Of a stretch of 64,000 bases of DNA, positions 34,591 to 43,149 are shown in pieces. Source of the DNA: Thioalkalivibrio nitratireducens DSM 14787. Lineage in GTDB: Bacteria > Pseudomonadota > Gammaproteobacteria > Ectothiorhodospirales > Ectothiorhodospiraceae. The notes under the pieces are model-generated. The model made no database searches. It was not told the DNA's origin and saw only the letters and a program-made list of their open reading frames with translations. The stretch covers positions 1,054,001 through 1,118,000 of the forward strand of contig NC_019902.2 of assembly GCF_000321415.2 (NCBI RefSeq), in the 5' to 3' direction. The first letter of the stretch is position 1, and each line of letters begins with the position of its first letter. The position numbers and the translations under genes are program-made.

Positions 34591-35333
34591 GCCGGCAGCG
34601 GCAGGCGGCCGCAGTGCAGGAACTGCTCGAGCGCGAAATCCTGCAGCGTACCGTCGCCGGTTTTCCGGAAGCGCACGTGCTCGGCGGTCAACTGGCAGAG
34701 CCAGGCATCCTGCCGGGTGGGTGTCTTTCGAGTGAACGGGCGCGGATGGTAGAGCGCAAGGTTGAGGCCCGCCTCCGTATCCCGCGCCGAGCGGTACTCG
34801 AACAGGTCGATGCCGGCCTCGCGCATCGCGGTGCCCAATGCCTGGGTGGCGCTGTAGTCGGCGGGATGGCGGAGCAGGGGGGTGCTGTCCTCGAACGGAG
34901 GCTGATGGAGCAGGATGCCGTCACGCCCCTGGTACCGGGCGGCAAACAGCGTGTGCTGGGTGTCGAGCTTGCGCAGCGGCGGGGTGGCCATCCCGTACCA
35001 GAAGACGAACCGGTAGTAGGCGGCTTCCGCCAGTACCGTGCGTTCGCCCAGCGCCCCGTAGAACAGGCTCGGTTCATGGCGCCGACCGAAGCGCGAGCCA
35101 TGGCGTAGCGGCGGATAGCGAAACGGCGTCGCCAGCAGGTAATGCAGCCGCTCGGTGCCCGGACGCAGCGGCGGTTTGGTCGATTCCAGCATCTCTTCCA
35201 ACACCGCCTGGCGTTCCAGCGAGGACACCAGTTGATTGGTGGCGACCTGCTCCTGGCTCTCGACGAGGCGCAGGACTTCTCCTTTCAGGGCCACCCGGGG
35301 TGCGGCTTCGATGCGTGCCGCCCAATCGGGCAT
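34587..35333 (-). CDS. RES-domain toxin (NAD-depleting)
   Basis: 248 residues. The RES core is clear: PGTERLHYLLATPFRYPPLRHGSRF, FYGALGERTVLAEAAYYRF, and the C-terminal HP-rich end. RES toxins of the MbcT/ParT family consume NAD+, by phosphorolysis or related chemistry. The N-terminal about 60 residues (ALKGEVLRLVESQEQVATNQ) are typical of the longer proteobacterial form. The ATG at 35333 is one base after the antitoxin stop, so translation is coupled. Confidence 0.88.
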   Translation of the reverse strand: MPDWAARIEAAPRVALKGEVLRLVESQEQVATNQLVSSLERQAVLEEMLESTKPPLRPGTERLHYLLATPFRYPPLRHGSRFGRRHEPSLFYGALGERTVLAEAAYYRFVFWYGMATPPLRKLDTQHTLFAARYQGRDGILLHQPPFEDSTPLLRHPADYSATQALGTAMREAGIDLFEYRSARDTEAGLNLALYHPRPFTRKTPTRQDAWLCQLTAEHVRFRKTGDGTLQDFALEQFLHCGRLPLPA

Positions 35334-35334
35334 C

Positions 35335-35694
35335 TCAGATCTTGCCCCGGATCGCGTCGAGGTATTCGAGCACGCCCACCAGGCCCTGCACCGAGCGGAT
35401 CTGCTCGGCCGGCACGCCCCCGGTGTGGTGGTTGGGCGTGTGCATCCAGTGCTTCATCGCACCGGCGTCCCCTCCGGTCAGCACGTACAGGGCGCGATAG
35501 CAGCGGATCAGCAGCAACGCCAGTTCTCCCGGCTTGCTGTCCGGATCGACGTTGCCCCTGCTGATGTCCGTGCGCCCGCGCCCGATCACCGCGCCCAGTT
35601 CCGCCTGGGTCAGGCCCAATGCCTTGCCGGCATTGACCAGCGCCTCGCGCAGGACCTCCGCGCGCTGAGGAGCCAGAGCCGTAACACTACCCAT
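35335..35694 (-). CDS. Xre/MbcA/ParS-type antitoxin
   Basis: 119 residues from MGSVTALAPQ at 35694. An N-terminal helix-turn-helix (LGLTQAELGAVIGRGRTDISRG) is followed by the MbcA/ParS toxin-binding domain (ALLLIRCYRALYVLTGGDAG, MHTPNHHTGGVPAEQIRSVQGLVGVLEYLDAI). It should neutralise the RES toxin and repress the operon. The longer frame from 35730 would run into the operator-like repeats. Confidence 0.88.
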   Translation of the reverse strand: MGSVTALAPQRAEVLREALVNAGKALGLTQAELGAVIGRGRTDISRGNVDPDSKPGELALLLIRCYRALYVLTGGDAGAMKHWMHTPNHHTGGVPAEQIRSVQGLVGVLEYLDAIRGKI

Positions 35695-35722
35695 CGGCAT
35701 CTCCTTCGGCAGGGTGTCTATA

Positions 35723-35756
35723 GTGCACATTGTACGGAGAAACGTGCTTTATGCAC
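35723..35756 (-). promoter_or_regulatory. operator-like palindromes and -10 of the RES-Xre module
   Basis: Two imperfect palindromes in tandem, GTGCACATTGTAC (35723-35735) and GTGCTTTATGCAC (35744-35756). On the minus strand TACAAT overlaps the first and could be a -10 box. Likely autorepression site of the antitoxin. Confidence 0.45.
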
Positions 35757-35859
35757 ATCAAGAAACCATCGTCGGCCGTTGCGCTTGCACATCGACCACG
35801 CGAACCACGATCCGCGACAAACTTGCCGCGACCCGAGTCTCTGTCATCACGCCGGCCCC

Positions 35860-36441
35860 TATCAGGGCAAACTGGTGAAGCCCTACGGCTGGGGCACCGT
35901 GCTCTCCAACATCACCCACCAGCAGTTCGCCAATGCAGGACCGGAGGATAGCCGGGAAATCCTGCTGCCCGACCACCTCGCGATCTTCAAAGGCGATTTT
36001 GCCGAAGAACTCGACTTTGCCGCCGCGTGCCTCCGCAAATGGCAGGCCAACGGCGTAAACCTTCAGGAGGTCGCGGTTCTGTACAACAGGTATGCCCAGG
36101 GCGAACGACTCGCCCGCCGGCTGCAGCACGACGGCATACCGCATCAATGGCTGTGCGACAGCGCGCGCAAGAAGGCGTACGACAGCGAGGCCGACAGCGT
36201 TGCACTGATGACGCTGCACAGCAGCAAGGGCCTGGAATTCGAGCGCGTGATCGTGATCGGTATCGGAGAACTGGACGCCGGTGACGAGGGGCGTCAGCAA
36301 TCCGCCCGGCTGCTGTACGTGGGCATGACACGGGCCAAACGATACCTGGTGATGACCAGCTCCGGCGCCGGCGGATTCAGCCGGGTACTCGGTGATGGGC
36401 AAGACGCCAGCGCCGGTGCAGAGCACACGCAAGCGCGTTGA
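35860..36441 (+). pseudogene. UvrD/Rep-like helicase, C-terminal fragment
   Basis: The frame contains AVLYNRYAQGERLARRLQHD, VALMTLHSSKGLEFERVIVI (motif V) and ARLLYVGMTRAKRYLVMTSS (motif VI) of superfamily 1 helicases. Walker A and motifs I-IV are missing. The upstream part of the same frame is antisense to the RES-Xre locus and not homologous. A truncated defence or repair helicase gene is likely. Confidence 0.8.
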
Positions 36442-36483
36442 ACCACGGACTTGCCGTCGCCTTGAACCGCGACGCCAAGGGTA

Positions 36484-36900
36484 TTACCCGTGCAACCAGT
36501 TGGTTAACACCAATGGTGCGTCGATGCGCTCGAAATGCCTGGTGTTGTTGCTCACCAATACAGCGCCGACAGCGAGCGCGTGGGCAGCGATCATCATGTC
36601 CATTTCACCAATCGGCTGGCCCGATCGGGTCAACTGGTATCGGATATCTGCGTAGTAGTCCGCCGCGTCAGCGCCCCAGGCAGGTACGCGCACGATCTTG
36701 AGAAACTGGCCCACCGCCAGATGCAGCCGATGAGCGGGTGCCAATCGCTTGAGGCCGTACATCAGCTCAGTGCGTGTGACGGCGGATATGCATACCCGAT
36801 CGGGCGGTATTTCGGCGAGTCTCGACTCGAGGACCGGCGAATGCCCCTTGATGATGTAGCTCGTCGTATCCGTATGGAGCATGTGCAAAACGCTGGTCAT
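36484..36900 (-). CDS. vapC: VapC PIN-domain toxin
   Basis: 138 residues. Acidic PIN residues appear in LHTDTTSYIIKGH, CISAVTRTELMYGLKR, and GEMDMMIAAHALAVGAVLVSNNTRHFERI. Expected to cleave tRNA or rRNA. It overlaps vapB by four bases. Complete, with no damage seen. Confidence 0.9.
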   Translation of the reverse strand: MTSVLHMLHTDTTSYIIKGHSPVLESRLAEIPPDRVCISAVTRTELMYGLKRLAPAHRLHLAVGQFLKIVRVPAWGADAADYYADIRYQLTRSGQPIGEMDMMIAAHALAVGAVLVSNNTRHFERIDAPLVLTNWLHG

Positions 36901-37166
36901 GCTTCGTCCTGAAAGAGGTCGCGTTCATGGGGAACGATGTTCATTGGACGCTCTGCCATGAAGTCGTCCGGGATATCAACGGTCCGTATCAGTGCAAAAA
37001 ACTCAGCCCAGATCCTGGCCCCTGGCCGGGTGGACAGCACGACGTCGCCAGACGCATCGTCCCTGGTGGCGTAAATCTCCTCGTTCTCGAAACGAAACTC
37101 AGCCGGCAAGCGGACAGCCTGACTCGCACCATTCTTGAACAGCTTGACACGTCGGGTTTCAGTCAT
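36897..37166 (-). CDS. vapB: VapB/AbrB-type antitoxin
   Basis: 89 residues from MTETRRVKLFKNGASQAVRLPAEFRFENEEI, the swapped-hairpin AbrB DNA-binding domain, with a C-terminal toxin-binding tail (MNIVPHERDLFQDEA). The start at 37166 is the family start; the longer frame to 37229 has no homology. Confidence 0.9.
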   Translation of the reverse strand: MTETRRVKLFKNGASQAVRLPAEFRFENEEIYATRDDASGDVVLSTRPGARIWAEFFALIRTVDIPDDFMAERPMNIVPHERDLFQDEA

Positions 37167-37285
37167 GGCGATTTTCCCGTAAGCGGAGAATATATATGGC
37201 AGTATATACTCGCGTTGACTGCGCTGCATCCCTCCAGACGAAGCCGAGTCGCACCGTGCGTATTTCCCCTTCGGTCGTCGTGCGG

Positions 37286-37480
37286 ACCAGAGGCAAGGAG
37301 CTGCCGGCCGAGTTTCGTGAACAGCATCCCGAGGTGGAGTGGGGGCCGATTGCTCGGCTGCGGGACCGCCTCATTCACGGCTACTTCGGTATCGACTATC
37401 AGATCGTTTGGGACATTGTCCAGACCAAGATTCCGCCCCTGCGTCGTGACATCGGCCGGATTATCGGCCTACTCGGCTAA
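37286..37480 (+). pseudogene. HepT-like ribonuclease toxin, C-terminal fragment
   Basis: LPAEFREQHPEVEWGPIARL then RDRLIHGYFGIDYQIVWDIV includes the Rx4HxY motif (RDRLIHGY) of HepT/DUF86 toxins. The first half of the protein and the MntA-type partner are missing. It directly abuts the vapB promoter side. The bases 37481-37714 contain no further gene. Confidence 0.72.
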
Positions 37481-37714
37481 CGGTCATGCTCGCGAGCGGC
37501 CACCCCGAACCATGAAGGACGTGTAGGGCTGAAGGTCGTCATCCGCCATTCCCACTCTGGGGTTGCCAAGGGATACTCGGGCGCTACGAACGTTCCACGT
37601 CGGATGCCACGCTGCTCTCTCCGGGGCTGGACGCTTCCGCGGGGATGCCTTGGTCAGGTTGGCCAGATTGGCCATGATGACAAGTCTTCCAAGCTTGGGT
37701 GCGGAGGACTGGCC

Positions 37715-37951
37715 GTGCAAGTCAATATGCTTGAAGCAAAGAACCAGCTCTCGAAACTGGTAAAGGCGGCTGTCGCGGGTGAGGAGGTTATCATCGCCAG
37801 TCACGGTGAGGCCCAGGTGCGGCTGGTTTCCTGCGCGGCAGCTCCGGGGTTGCAGCGCTGGGGGGTCTGGGCAGACCGTCACATCGATGTCGATGCCGCG
37901 TTTGGCGAGCAGGTCGATGAAGAGGTCGGCAGGCTCTTCGGCCTCCCGTGA
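37715..37951 (+). CDS. Phd/YefM-type antitoxin
   Basis: 78 residues from GTG at 37715, preceded by GGAGGA (37703-37708) at six bases. VNMLEAKNQLSKLVKAAVAG, EEVIIASHGEAQVRLV is the Phd fold; the tail binds the toxin. The long upstream extension of the same frame lacks homology. GTGA overlap with the toxin gene. Confidence 0.88.
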   Translation: MQVNMLEAKNQLSKLVKAAVAGEEVIIASHGEAQVRLVSCAAAPGLQRWGVWADRHIDVDAAFGEQVDEEVGRLFGLP

Positions 37952-38322
37952 AGCTGCTGCTGGATACCCGGATCATCTTGTGGTGGCTGCTGGGCGATTC
38001 GCGCTTGCGGCAGGAGACGCGCGATCTCATGGGGGCAAACCCCTGCGTGGTGTCCGTGGCAAGCATTTGGGAAGTGGCGATCAAACACCGGCTAGGCAAG
38101 CTCGCTGTCGATCCGGCCAGCTTTCGTGACGAGAGCCTTGGCGCAGGCGCGACACTGCTCGCGATCAATGATGCCCATGTCACCGAGACGCCAAGGCTTC
38201 CCGGTATTCATGCAGATCCGTTCGACCGGCTGATGATCGCGCAGGCACGTATCGAGGCGCTGGTAGCGGTCTCGTCGGACCGGCGCTGGAGCGATTACGG
38301 CATCCCACTGCAGCGGCCATAG
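37948..38322 (+). CDS. VapC-type PIN toxin (Phd partner)
   Basis: 124 residues, GTG start. LLLDTRIILWWLLGD, SVASIWEVAIKHRLGKL, DPFDRLMIAQARIEALVAVSSDRRWSDYGI have the PIN acidic residues in order. It belongs to the subgroup usually paired with Phd antitoxins. Intact. Confidence 0.9.
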   Translation: MKLLLDTRIILWWLLGDSRLRQETRDLMGANPCVVSVASIWEVAIKHRLGKLAVDPASFRDESLGAGATLLAINDAHVTETPRLPGIHADPFDRLMIAQARIEALVAVSSDRRWSDYGIPLQRP

Positions 38323-38327
38323 CGCCG

Positions 38328-38456
38328 TTCCGGGGACAGTGCGATTGCGTGTGCGATGGCCGGGGTGATGCGTGGTCAGTCGAGGCTGCTCGCATGGCCG
38401 GTGCCAAAGAGCAACAGTCGGCGAGAGAACATTCTGTAAGCATACTGTCCCCGGAA
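38328..38456. repeat. inverted-repeat-bounded 129-bp remnant
   Basis: TTCCGGGGACAGT (38328-38340) and its exact complement ACTGTCCCCGGAA (38444-38456) bound a short non-coding stretch. Sequences of this type border REP-associated or IS200-like transposase genes in many gammaproteobacteria; the gene is gone. A related decayed copy may lie at 39820-39945 (GCGATGGCCGGG..., CTCCCCGGAA). Confidence 0.55.
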
Positions 38457-38524
38457 TCCAGGGCTATTGATCCCCGGCAATAGCTGGCGGGATACTGCAG
38501 TTCCAGGCGAGCGAGGACGGAAAG

Positions 38525-39085
38525 ATGGCTGAGGCGGCGCCCCGGATCCCGATGACCCACGAAGAATTCCTGCGCTGGGAAGAGACGCAGGAAGGTCGTC
38601 ACGAGTTCCTGGAAGGCGAGGTGTTCGCCATGACCGGTGGCACCGACCGGCATAACACGGTAGCCATCAATCTGACTCTCCTCCTGCGCCAGCACCTGCA
38701 CGGCAAGCCCTGCCGGGTGTTCATGGCGGATGTGCAGGTTCGCGTCGAGGCCGCGGACGCCGCTTTCTACCCCGACGTGATGGTGACCTGCGCCCCCGAG
38801 GATGCGGAAGATCGGCGGGTGAAGCGCCACCCCAGTCTCATCGTCGAGGTTCTGTCCCCGGCGACGGCGAGCTTCGATATCGGCCGTAAGTTCGCCTGTT
38901 ACCGGCAGATCGAAAGCCTGCGCGAATATGTGCTCGTCGACCCCGACGAGATGGGCATCGAGATCTTTCGCCCCGATCCGGACGGCCGCTGGGTGCTCTA
39001 CCCTGTCCGGCCCGGAGAGAGGCTCCGGCTGGACAGTGTCGGACTCGATGTGCCCATCGAGGCAGTGTACGAAAACATCGATTGA
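38525..39085 (+). CDS. Uma2-family (DUF820) endonuclease-like protein
   Basis: 186 residues, full length. MTHEEFLRWEETQEGRHEFLEGEVF, then FYPDVMVTCAP, PSLIVEVLSPATASFDIGRKFACYRQIESLREYVLVD carry the PD-(D/E)XK elements (D, ExLS, K). The family is abundant in cyanobacteria and sulfur bacteria; its role is unknown, perhaps toxin-like or linked to mobile DNA. It stands alone between TA modules. Confidence 0.88.
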   Translation: MAEAAPRIPMTHEEFLRWEETQEGRHEFLEGEVFAMTGGTDRHNTVAINLTLLLRQHLHGKPCRVFMADVQVRVEAADAAFYPDVMVTCAPEDAEDRRVKRHPSLIVEVLSPATASFDIGRKFACYRQIESLREYVLVDPDEMGIEIFRPDPDGRWVLYPVRPGERLRLDSVGLDVPIEAVYENID

Positions 39086-39289
39086 GCAGCGCGAGCGGCT
39101 ATGCCCGGAGTGCAGTGCCGAACCTTGGTCACCCACCTACGTACCTACGCGGTCACGGACATCAGTTCGATCGCCGGATCGCGCAGAACGGTTGGCCGGG
39201 TACGCGGAGCCCCACCGTAAGCGTTCGTTTTGACGTACGTACGGAAAAGCGTACCCTGTTGGACCATTGAACCTGCATCGAGATGCGCC

Positions 39290-39532
39290 ATGCCCGGAAT
39301 TACCGCCACTGAAGCACGCAGTAACCTGTATCGGCTGATCGACGAAGCCGCCGAGTTCCACCAGCCGATCGTCATCACTGGCAAACGAAACACGGCGGTA
39401 TTGGTGGCTGAGGAAGATTGGGCGGCCATTCAGGAGGCGCTGTTCCTGTTGTCCGTGCCTGCCATGCGCGAGTCGATCCGCGAGGGCATGGATACCCCGG
39501 TTGAACAATGCGATGAGGAACTGGATTGGTGA
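39290..39532 (+). CDS. Phd/YefM antitoxin
   Basis: 80 residues: MPGITATEARSNLYRLIDEA, AEFHQPIVITGKRNTAVLVAEEDWAAIQE, the YefM form. The start ATG at 39290 is the family start. It overlaps the YoeB-type gene by GTGA. The 204 bases before it show no gene. Confidence 0.92.
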   Translation: MPGITATEARSNLYRLIDEAAEFHQPIVITGKRNTAVLVAEEDWAAIQEALFLLSVPAMRESIREGMDTPVEQCDEELDW

Positions 39533-39792
39533 CATGGAAGTTGGTCTACACCAGGCAAGCCCAGAAGGACGCCAAGAAACTCGCCGCCAGCGGCCTGAAG
39601 CCGAAAGCCCAGGAATTACTGGCGCTGATCGCGGAAGACCCGTACCGAAAGCCGCCTCCGTTCCAGAGGCTCGTCGGTGATCTTGCAGGAGCCTGTTCAC
39701 GCAGGATCAATATCCAGCATCGTCTGGTGTACCAAGTGCTCGAGGAGCAGCGTGTAGTGAAAGTCCTCCGGCTCTGGAGCCACTACGAATGA
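39529..39792 (+). CDS. yoeB: YoeB/Txe-type toxin
   Basis: 87 residues from GTG at 39529. WKLVYTRQAQKDAKKLAASG, YRKPPPFQRLVGDLAGACSRRINIQHRLVYQV, VVKVLRLWSHYE end with the His-Tyr pair diagnostic of YoeB ribosome-dependent RNases. Complete, coupled with the YefM-type antitoxin. Confidence 0.93.
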   Translation: MTWKLVYTRQAQKDAKKLAASGLKPKAQELLALIAEDPYRKPPPFQRLVGDLAGACSRRINIQHRLVYQVLEEQRVVKVLRLWSHYE

Positions 39793-39867
39793 TGCATTGT
39801 CGGAAACACTACACCCATTGCCTGAGCGATGGCCGGGACGACTCGTGTTCAGTCGAGCCGGATCGCA

Positions 39868-40299
39868 TCAATTGGGGAGCGCATCAATTGGTGAGAGAAA
39901 GCGATATCGGTGTACGCTCCCCGGAATTCCCGGGGCGCGCTGCCGTGCCGTGGTCGCGTGCTGCTCTTCCAGTGTCCTGGCAGAATCGCGCCAGAACGCC
40001 CAGTCGACATCTATGGCCCATTCTGTGCCGACGATGCTATGCAGATTCCGTATAGCGTCGAGAGCCTGCCGGAACTGCTGGGGTTGCAGCCCCGAATCCT
40101 GCCCCAGGCGACCGGGGTAACTGTCCATATCCTGTCGAAACAGATTGGCCAGGCGTCGTCCGGAAACCGACAGAATGAACTGCTCCGCACGCTGTATGTG
40201 CCAGCGTACTGCGGTGGGCATAACGCCTTGCTTGATACGCAGATTTTGGCAACGGTCCCAGAAACGACGCTCCGCGTCGCCGCGACTTCCCGTCGCCAT
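39868..40299 (-). pseudogene. tyrosine recombinase, N-terminal fragment
   Basis: ATG at 40299. FWDRCQNLRIKQGVMPTAVR, WHIQRAEQFILSV, GLQPQQFRQALDAIRNLHSI resemble the core-binding domain of integron-type or phage tyrosine recombinases. The catalytic domain is missing. It overlaps antisense the beginning of the truncated HigB-like toxin, so a deletion joined two gene stubs here. Confidence 0.55.
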
Positions 40300-40321
40300 G
40301 AGCCAACCTCCTGTGAGCCGA

Positions 40322-40590
40322 TGGAAAAATCGCAGCCACATGGCGCCGCACCGGCTGTGCGCGCTCGTGCCCGAGTTTTGGCGAGAGTCGAGCGCTTGGC
40401 AGCAGGGAATCCTGGAGACGCCGCGGAAGTAGGTGAAGGAGTCTCTGAGTTGCGAATCAACTATGGCCCCGGTTACCGGGTGTACTACAAACAGCAAGGG
40501 CGTGAGTTGGTGATCCTGTTGGCTGGCGGTGATAAGAGGACCCAGTCAAGAGACATCAAGACCGCTCTACGCCTTGCCCGCAATCTGTAG
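40322..40590 (+). pseudogene. higB: HigB-like toxin, N-terminus replaced
   Basis: From about ARARVLARVERLAAGNPGDA the sequence is a normal HigB/Gp49-like toxin (EGVSELRINYGPGYRVYYKQ, LVILLAGGDKRTQSRDIKTA). The usual first about 25 residues (strand and WFxxLKD helix) are absent and the frame instead enters unrelated sequence. Probably inactive, which would explain how its antitoxin could be lost. Confidence 0.75.
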
Positions 40591-40598
40591 GATAGTCC

Positions 40599-41111
40599 AT
40601 GAAAAAGACAGTTACGTCCCGTTACGATGTTGCTGAGCATCTACGTACGCCTGAAGAAATGGCGGCATATCTAGAGGCCTGTTTGGAAGAGGCAGAAGGT
40701 GACGCCGCATTTATAGCAAAGGCTCTCCTGATTAGCAACGAGAGTCAGCCAACCGCAGGGACTGCTCGGGCAGTGGGACTTTTATTGCCATGCTGTCACC
40801 CTCCGCTCAAAGCGTAGCCTCAACGTATGGCCGATGGTGGCTCAGAGAGTGATCCTGGCTGACTCTCGTTGCCAATCAGGAAGGCTCTTGGTGATATTGC
40901 CCGTGCGAGAGGTATGTCGCAAGTGGCACGCGATGCAGGTGTATCACGTGAAAGCCTATACAAGGCGCTTTCTGGGGAACGAACTCCAGGGTTCGATACA
41001 ATCCTAAAGGTCATGGCAGCGCTGGGCCTGAAGCTGCATGCGGAAGCGGTGCATATCCCAAATCATGCCCAACAAGGCGCTCCATCCGACGCTCGTACCT
41101 CGCGCGGTTGA
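40599..41111 (+). pseudogene. higA: HigA-type antitoxin interrupted by a MITE
   Basis: The 5' part reads SRYDVAEHLRTPEEMAAYLE, ACLEEAEGDAAFIAKAL to 40726. The 3' part resumes at 40881: GDIARARGMSQVARDAGVSR, ESLYKALSGERTPGFDTILKVMAALGLKL. Deleting the 154-bp MITE and one AAGGCTCT restores a perfect HigA2-type helix-turn-helix antitoxin. The C-terminal codons run into an attC. Confidence 0.9.
40727..40880. mobile_element. IS1595-derived MITE, copy 1
   Basis: 154 bp with inverted ends CCTGATTAGCAACGAGAGTC and complement, flanked by the 8-bp duplication AAGGCTCT (40719-40726, 40881-40888). Read in reverse it equals the left end of the IS at 26887 up to the transposase ATG, fused to the last about 40 bp of its right end. 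It is an internal-deletion derivative. Confidence 0.95.
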
Positions 41112-41126
41112 GCGCTGGCGTTCGGC
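41067..41126 (+). repeat. attC-like site after the higBA remnant
   Basis: GCCCAAC (41067-41073) and GTTCGGC (41120-41126) bound AAGGCGCTCCATCCGACGCTC...GAGCGCTGGC. Same layout as the attC at 20981 with some decay, so the HigBA locus was once a cassette. Confidence 0.75.
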
Positions 41127-41155
41127 AGTAACAAAACTAGTGTGAGAGGTGGCCT

Positions 41156-41380
41156 ATGAGGATCAAAGACCTTATTGATGAAGCAGAGGCTCTCCCAGTG
41201 GAAGAGCGTGCGCTAGTGGTCGATTCGCTTCTGCGCAGTCTCAACCCGCCCGAATCCAGGATCGATAAAAAATGGGCTTCGGTGGCGCAGGAGCGACTAC
41301 AGGAGTTTCGTTCCGGTGATGTGGAGACGGTCCCCGGAGAAGAGGTGTTTGCGAAAATCTGGGGCGAGCAATCTCAATGA
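41156..41380 (+). CDS. addiction-module antitoxin (PF09720-type)
   Basis: 74 residues: MRIKDLIDEAEALPVEERALVVDSLLRSLNPPESRIDKKWASVAQERLQEF, the small helical antitoxin usually paired with ParE/RelE toxins. ATG at 41156 follows GAGAGG. ATGA overlap with the toxin gene, which is truncated. Confidence 0.85.
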   Translation: MRIKDLIDEAEALPVEERALVVDSLLRSLNPPESRIDKKWASVAQERLQEFRSGDVETVPGEEVFAKIWGEQSQ

Positions 41381-41546
41381 GCTTCCGTTTTCACCCTGAA
41401 GCTGAGCGCGAACTTCGTGAGGCTGTCGGCTACTATGAAGAGATCGAGCTTGGCCTCGGATACGATCTTTCTGTGGAGGTGTATTCCGCAGTTCAGAGGG
41501 CTGTATCGTATCCAAAGGCCTGTCCAGTGCTTGACGGTGATATCCG
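41377..41546 (+). pseudogene. ParE/RelE toxin truncated by IS insertion
   Basis: FHPEAERELREAVGYYEEIEL, YSAVQRAVSYPKACPVLDGDIRG is the first about 55 residues of a ParE-like toxin. The GGGGAGC end of the ISKra4-like fragment begins at 41547 and cuts off the last third, including the conserved R-x-F/Y-x-Y strand. Confidence 0.82.
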
Positions 41547-41955
41547 GGGGAGCATTACGCGTTTGTCCCAGCCGAGTTCGGGCGCTGAACATCTGCGGCG
41601 GTGTTGAGTAGGGTGGCGCTGGAGACAACCGCCCACGGGAAACGCGATGCCCCAGTCCGCACCCCTGCCGCGCTTTTGCTGCGACGTCGTCGAGGAACCG
41701 CAACTGGATCTGATCCGGGGGCTGGTCGCCCGCTATCCCCAGCTCAGCCGCACGGAACGAGCCGCCACCGCCTGTGAGCTGCTGGGGTGGCTGCGCGCCA
41801 ACGGCAAGCCGAAGACGGTCGAGTGCAGGGTCTTGCTCGACACCCTGGAGGAACAGCAGCGGATCGTGCTGCCGGCGCGACGGCAGAAGCGGGCCAAGCG
41901 GGTGGCCGTGGCGATTGCCGATCCAGGGGCCACTCGCGGCACTGGGCCCGCTGCG
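41547..41955 (+). mobile_element. left-end fragment of the ISKra4-like element
   Basis: About 90% identical by eye to 22069-22505: the inverted repeat (with one or two changes), the non-coding leader and the DUF4338 N-terminus from MPQSAPLPRFC. A short internal deletion is seen after GTGGCGATTGCC. It ends abruptly where HsdR sequence begins. Confidence 0.88.
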
Positions 41956-42871
41956 ACTGAGCGAAACCGATCGCGAGACGCTGCAGCGCGAGGTCGCGGG
42001 CCTGCCGTCGGAGATCGCGACCGACGACATCGAGTCGCGGCTGTTCGATCTGACCGCGCTACGGATGCAACTGGCGCTGGTCGAGGCGGACGAGAACGCG
42101 TTCGAGCCGCACCGCAAGCGGGTGGTCGAGATCGCGATGCTGCTGGAGGAGAAGGCCACGATTCCGGCGGTCGCGGCCCAGCTCGAATACCTTGCCGGTT
42201 TGCAGGAAAGCGCGTTCTGGGAAGGCATTTCGCTTGCAGGGCTGGAGGAGCTGCGCCTGCGCCTGCGCGGGCTGGTTCCGTTTCTCGACAAGAAGAGTCG
42301 CACGATCGTCTATACCGACTTCAAGGACGAAGTGCTGGGCGTGCGGGACGGGGAGGCGGTTTCCATCCCGAAGATGACCGGCGCGCAATACGAGAAGAAG
42401 GTCAACGATTACCTGCGCCAGCATCTGGATCACCTCGTGATCCGCCGCCTGCGGACCAATCAGCCGCTGACCGCAATGGACCTGAAGGGGCTCGAAACGA
42501 CGCTGGTCGAGATCGGCGAGGAGGACGGGGAGACGCTGCTCTCGGCTCTGCTGGCCCGCAGCGAGTCGCCGTCGCTCGCCCATTTCGTGCGCGGTCTGGT
42601 CGGCCTGGACCGCACGGCAGCCCAGGCGGCGTTCTCCCGGTTCCTGAACGACCGCAGCCTCACGCCGCAGCAGATCCGCTTCGTCGAGATGGTGATCGAC
42701 CAGCTCACCGCGCGCGGCGTGATGGACGCCTCCGCGCTCTACGAGCCGCCGTTCAGCAGCCTGCACGCGGGCGGCCCGGACGAACTGTTCGCGGGCAGGG
42801 AGAACGTGATCGATGCCGTGTTTCAGACCCTGGCGTCGCTGGAGCCCCGGATACGGGACACCGCAGGCTGA
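41956..42871 (+). pseudogene. hsdR: type I restriction enzyme HsdR, C-terminal fragment
   Basis: About 300 residues: FDLTALRMQLALVEADENAF, IPAVAAQLEYLAGLQESAFW, TIVYTDFKDEVLGVRDGEAV, YLRQHLDHLVIRRLRTNQPL, FVEMVIDQLTARGVMDASAL match the EcoEI-type R C-terminal domain. Nuclease and helicase parts are missing, as are hsdM and hsdS. The frame is open through the IS fragment, so an IS-HsdR hybrid could be read, but it would have no restriction activity. Confidence 0.85.
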
Positions 42872-42903
42872 GCGGTATTCACAGAGGCGCCGCGGTGGTC
42901 GCG

Positions 42904-43149
42904 TTATTGTGATTTGCTGGCCTGGTCGGACGCCTTTCCGGACGAACCGCGGATCCAGGACCGTACCAGGGATACGACCGCACCACCCGTGACCAAGCCC
43001 AGAAAATAGACGAGGATGATCAGGGCAGAGAGGGGCAGCGTGAGGCGCAGGGTCAGAAACTGGACGGTCACGGCGCCCAGGTTCTGGAAGGTGAATACCA
43101 GCACCACGACCGTGAGAAGGATGATGAGGGCGATGTAGATGTAGCGCAT
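42904..43149 (-). CDS. lapA: LapA/DUF1049 small membrane protein
   Basis: 81 residues from MRYIYIALIILLTVVVLVFT, two membrane helices (second: LSALIILVYFLGLVTGGAVV) linked by QNLGAVTVQFLTLRLTLPL, the LapA signature. In E. coli LapA works with LapB in lipopolysaccharide control. Here no lapB is adjacent. GGAGGAAGAAC lies before the ATG; the longer start at 43170 is less likely. Confidence 0.88.
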   Translation of the reverse strand: MRYIYIALIILLTVVVLVFTFQNLGAVTVQFLTLRLTLPLSALIILVYFLGLVTGGAVVSLVRSWIRGSSGKASDQASKSQ

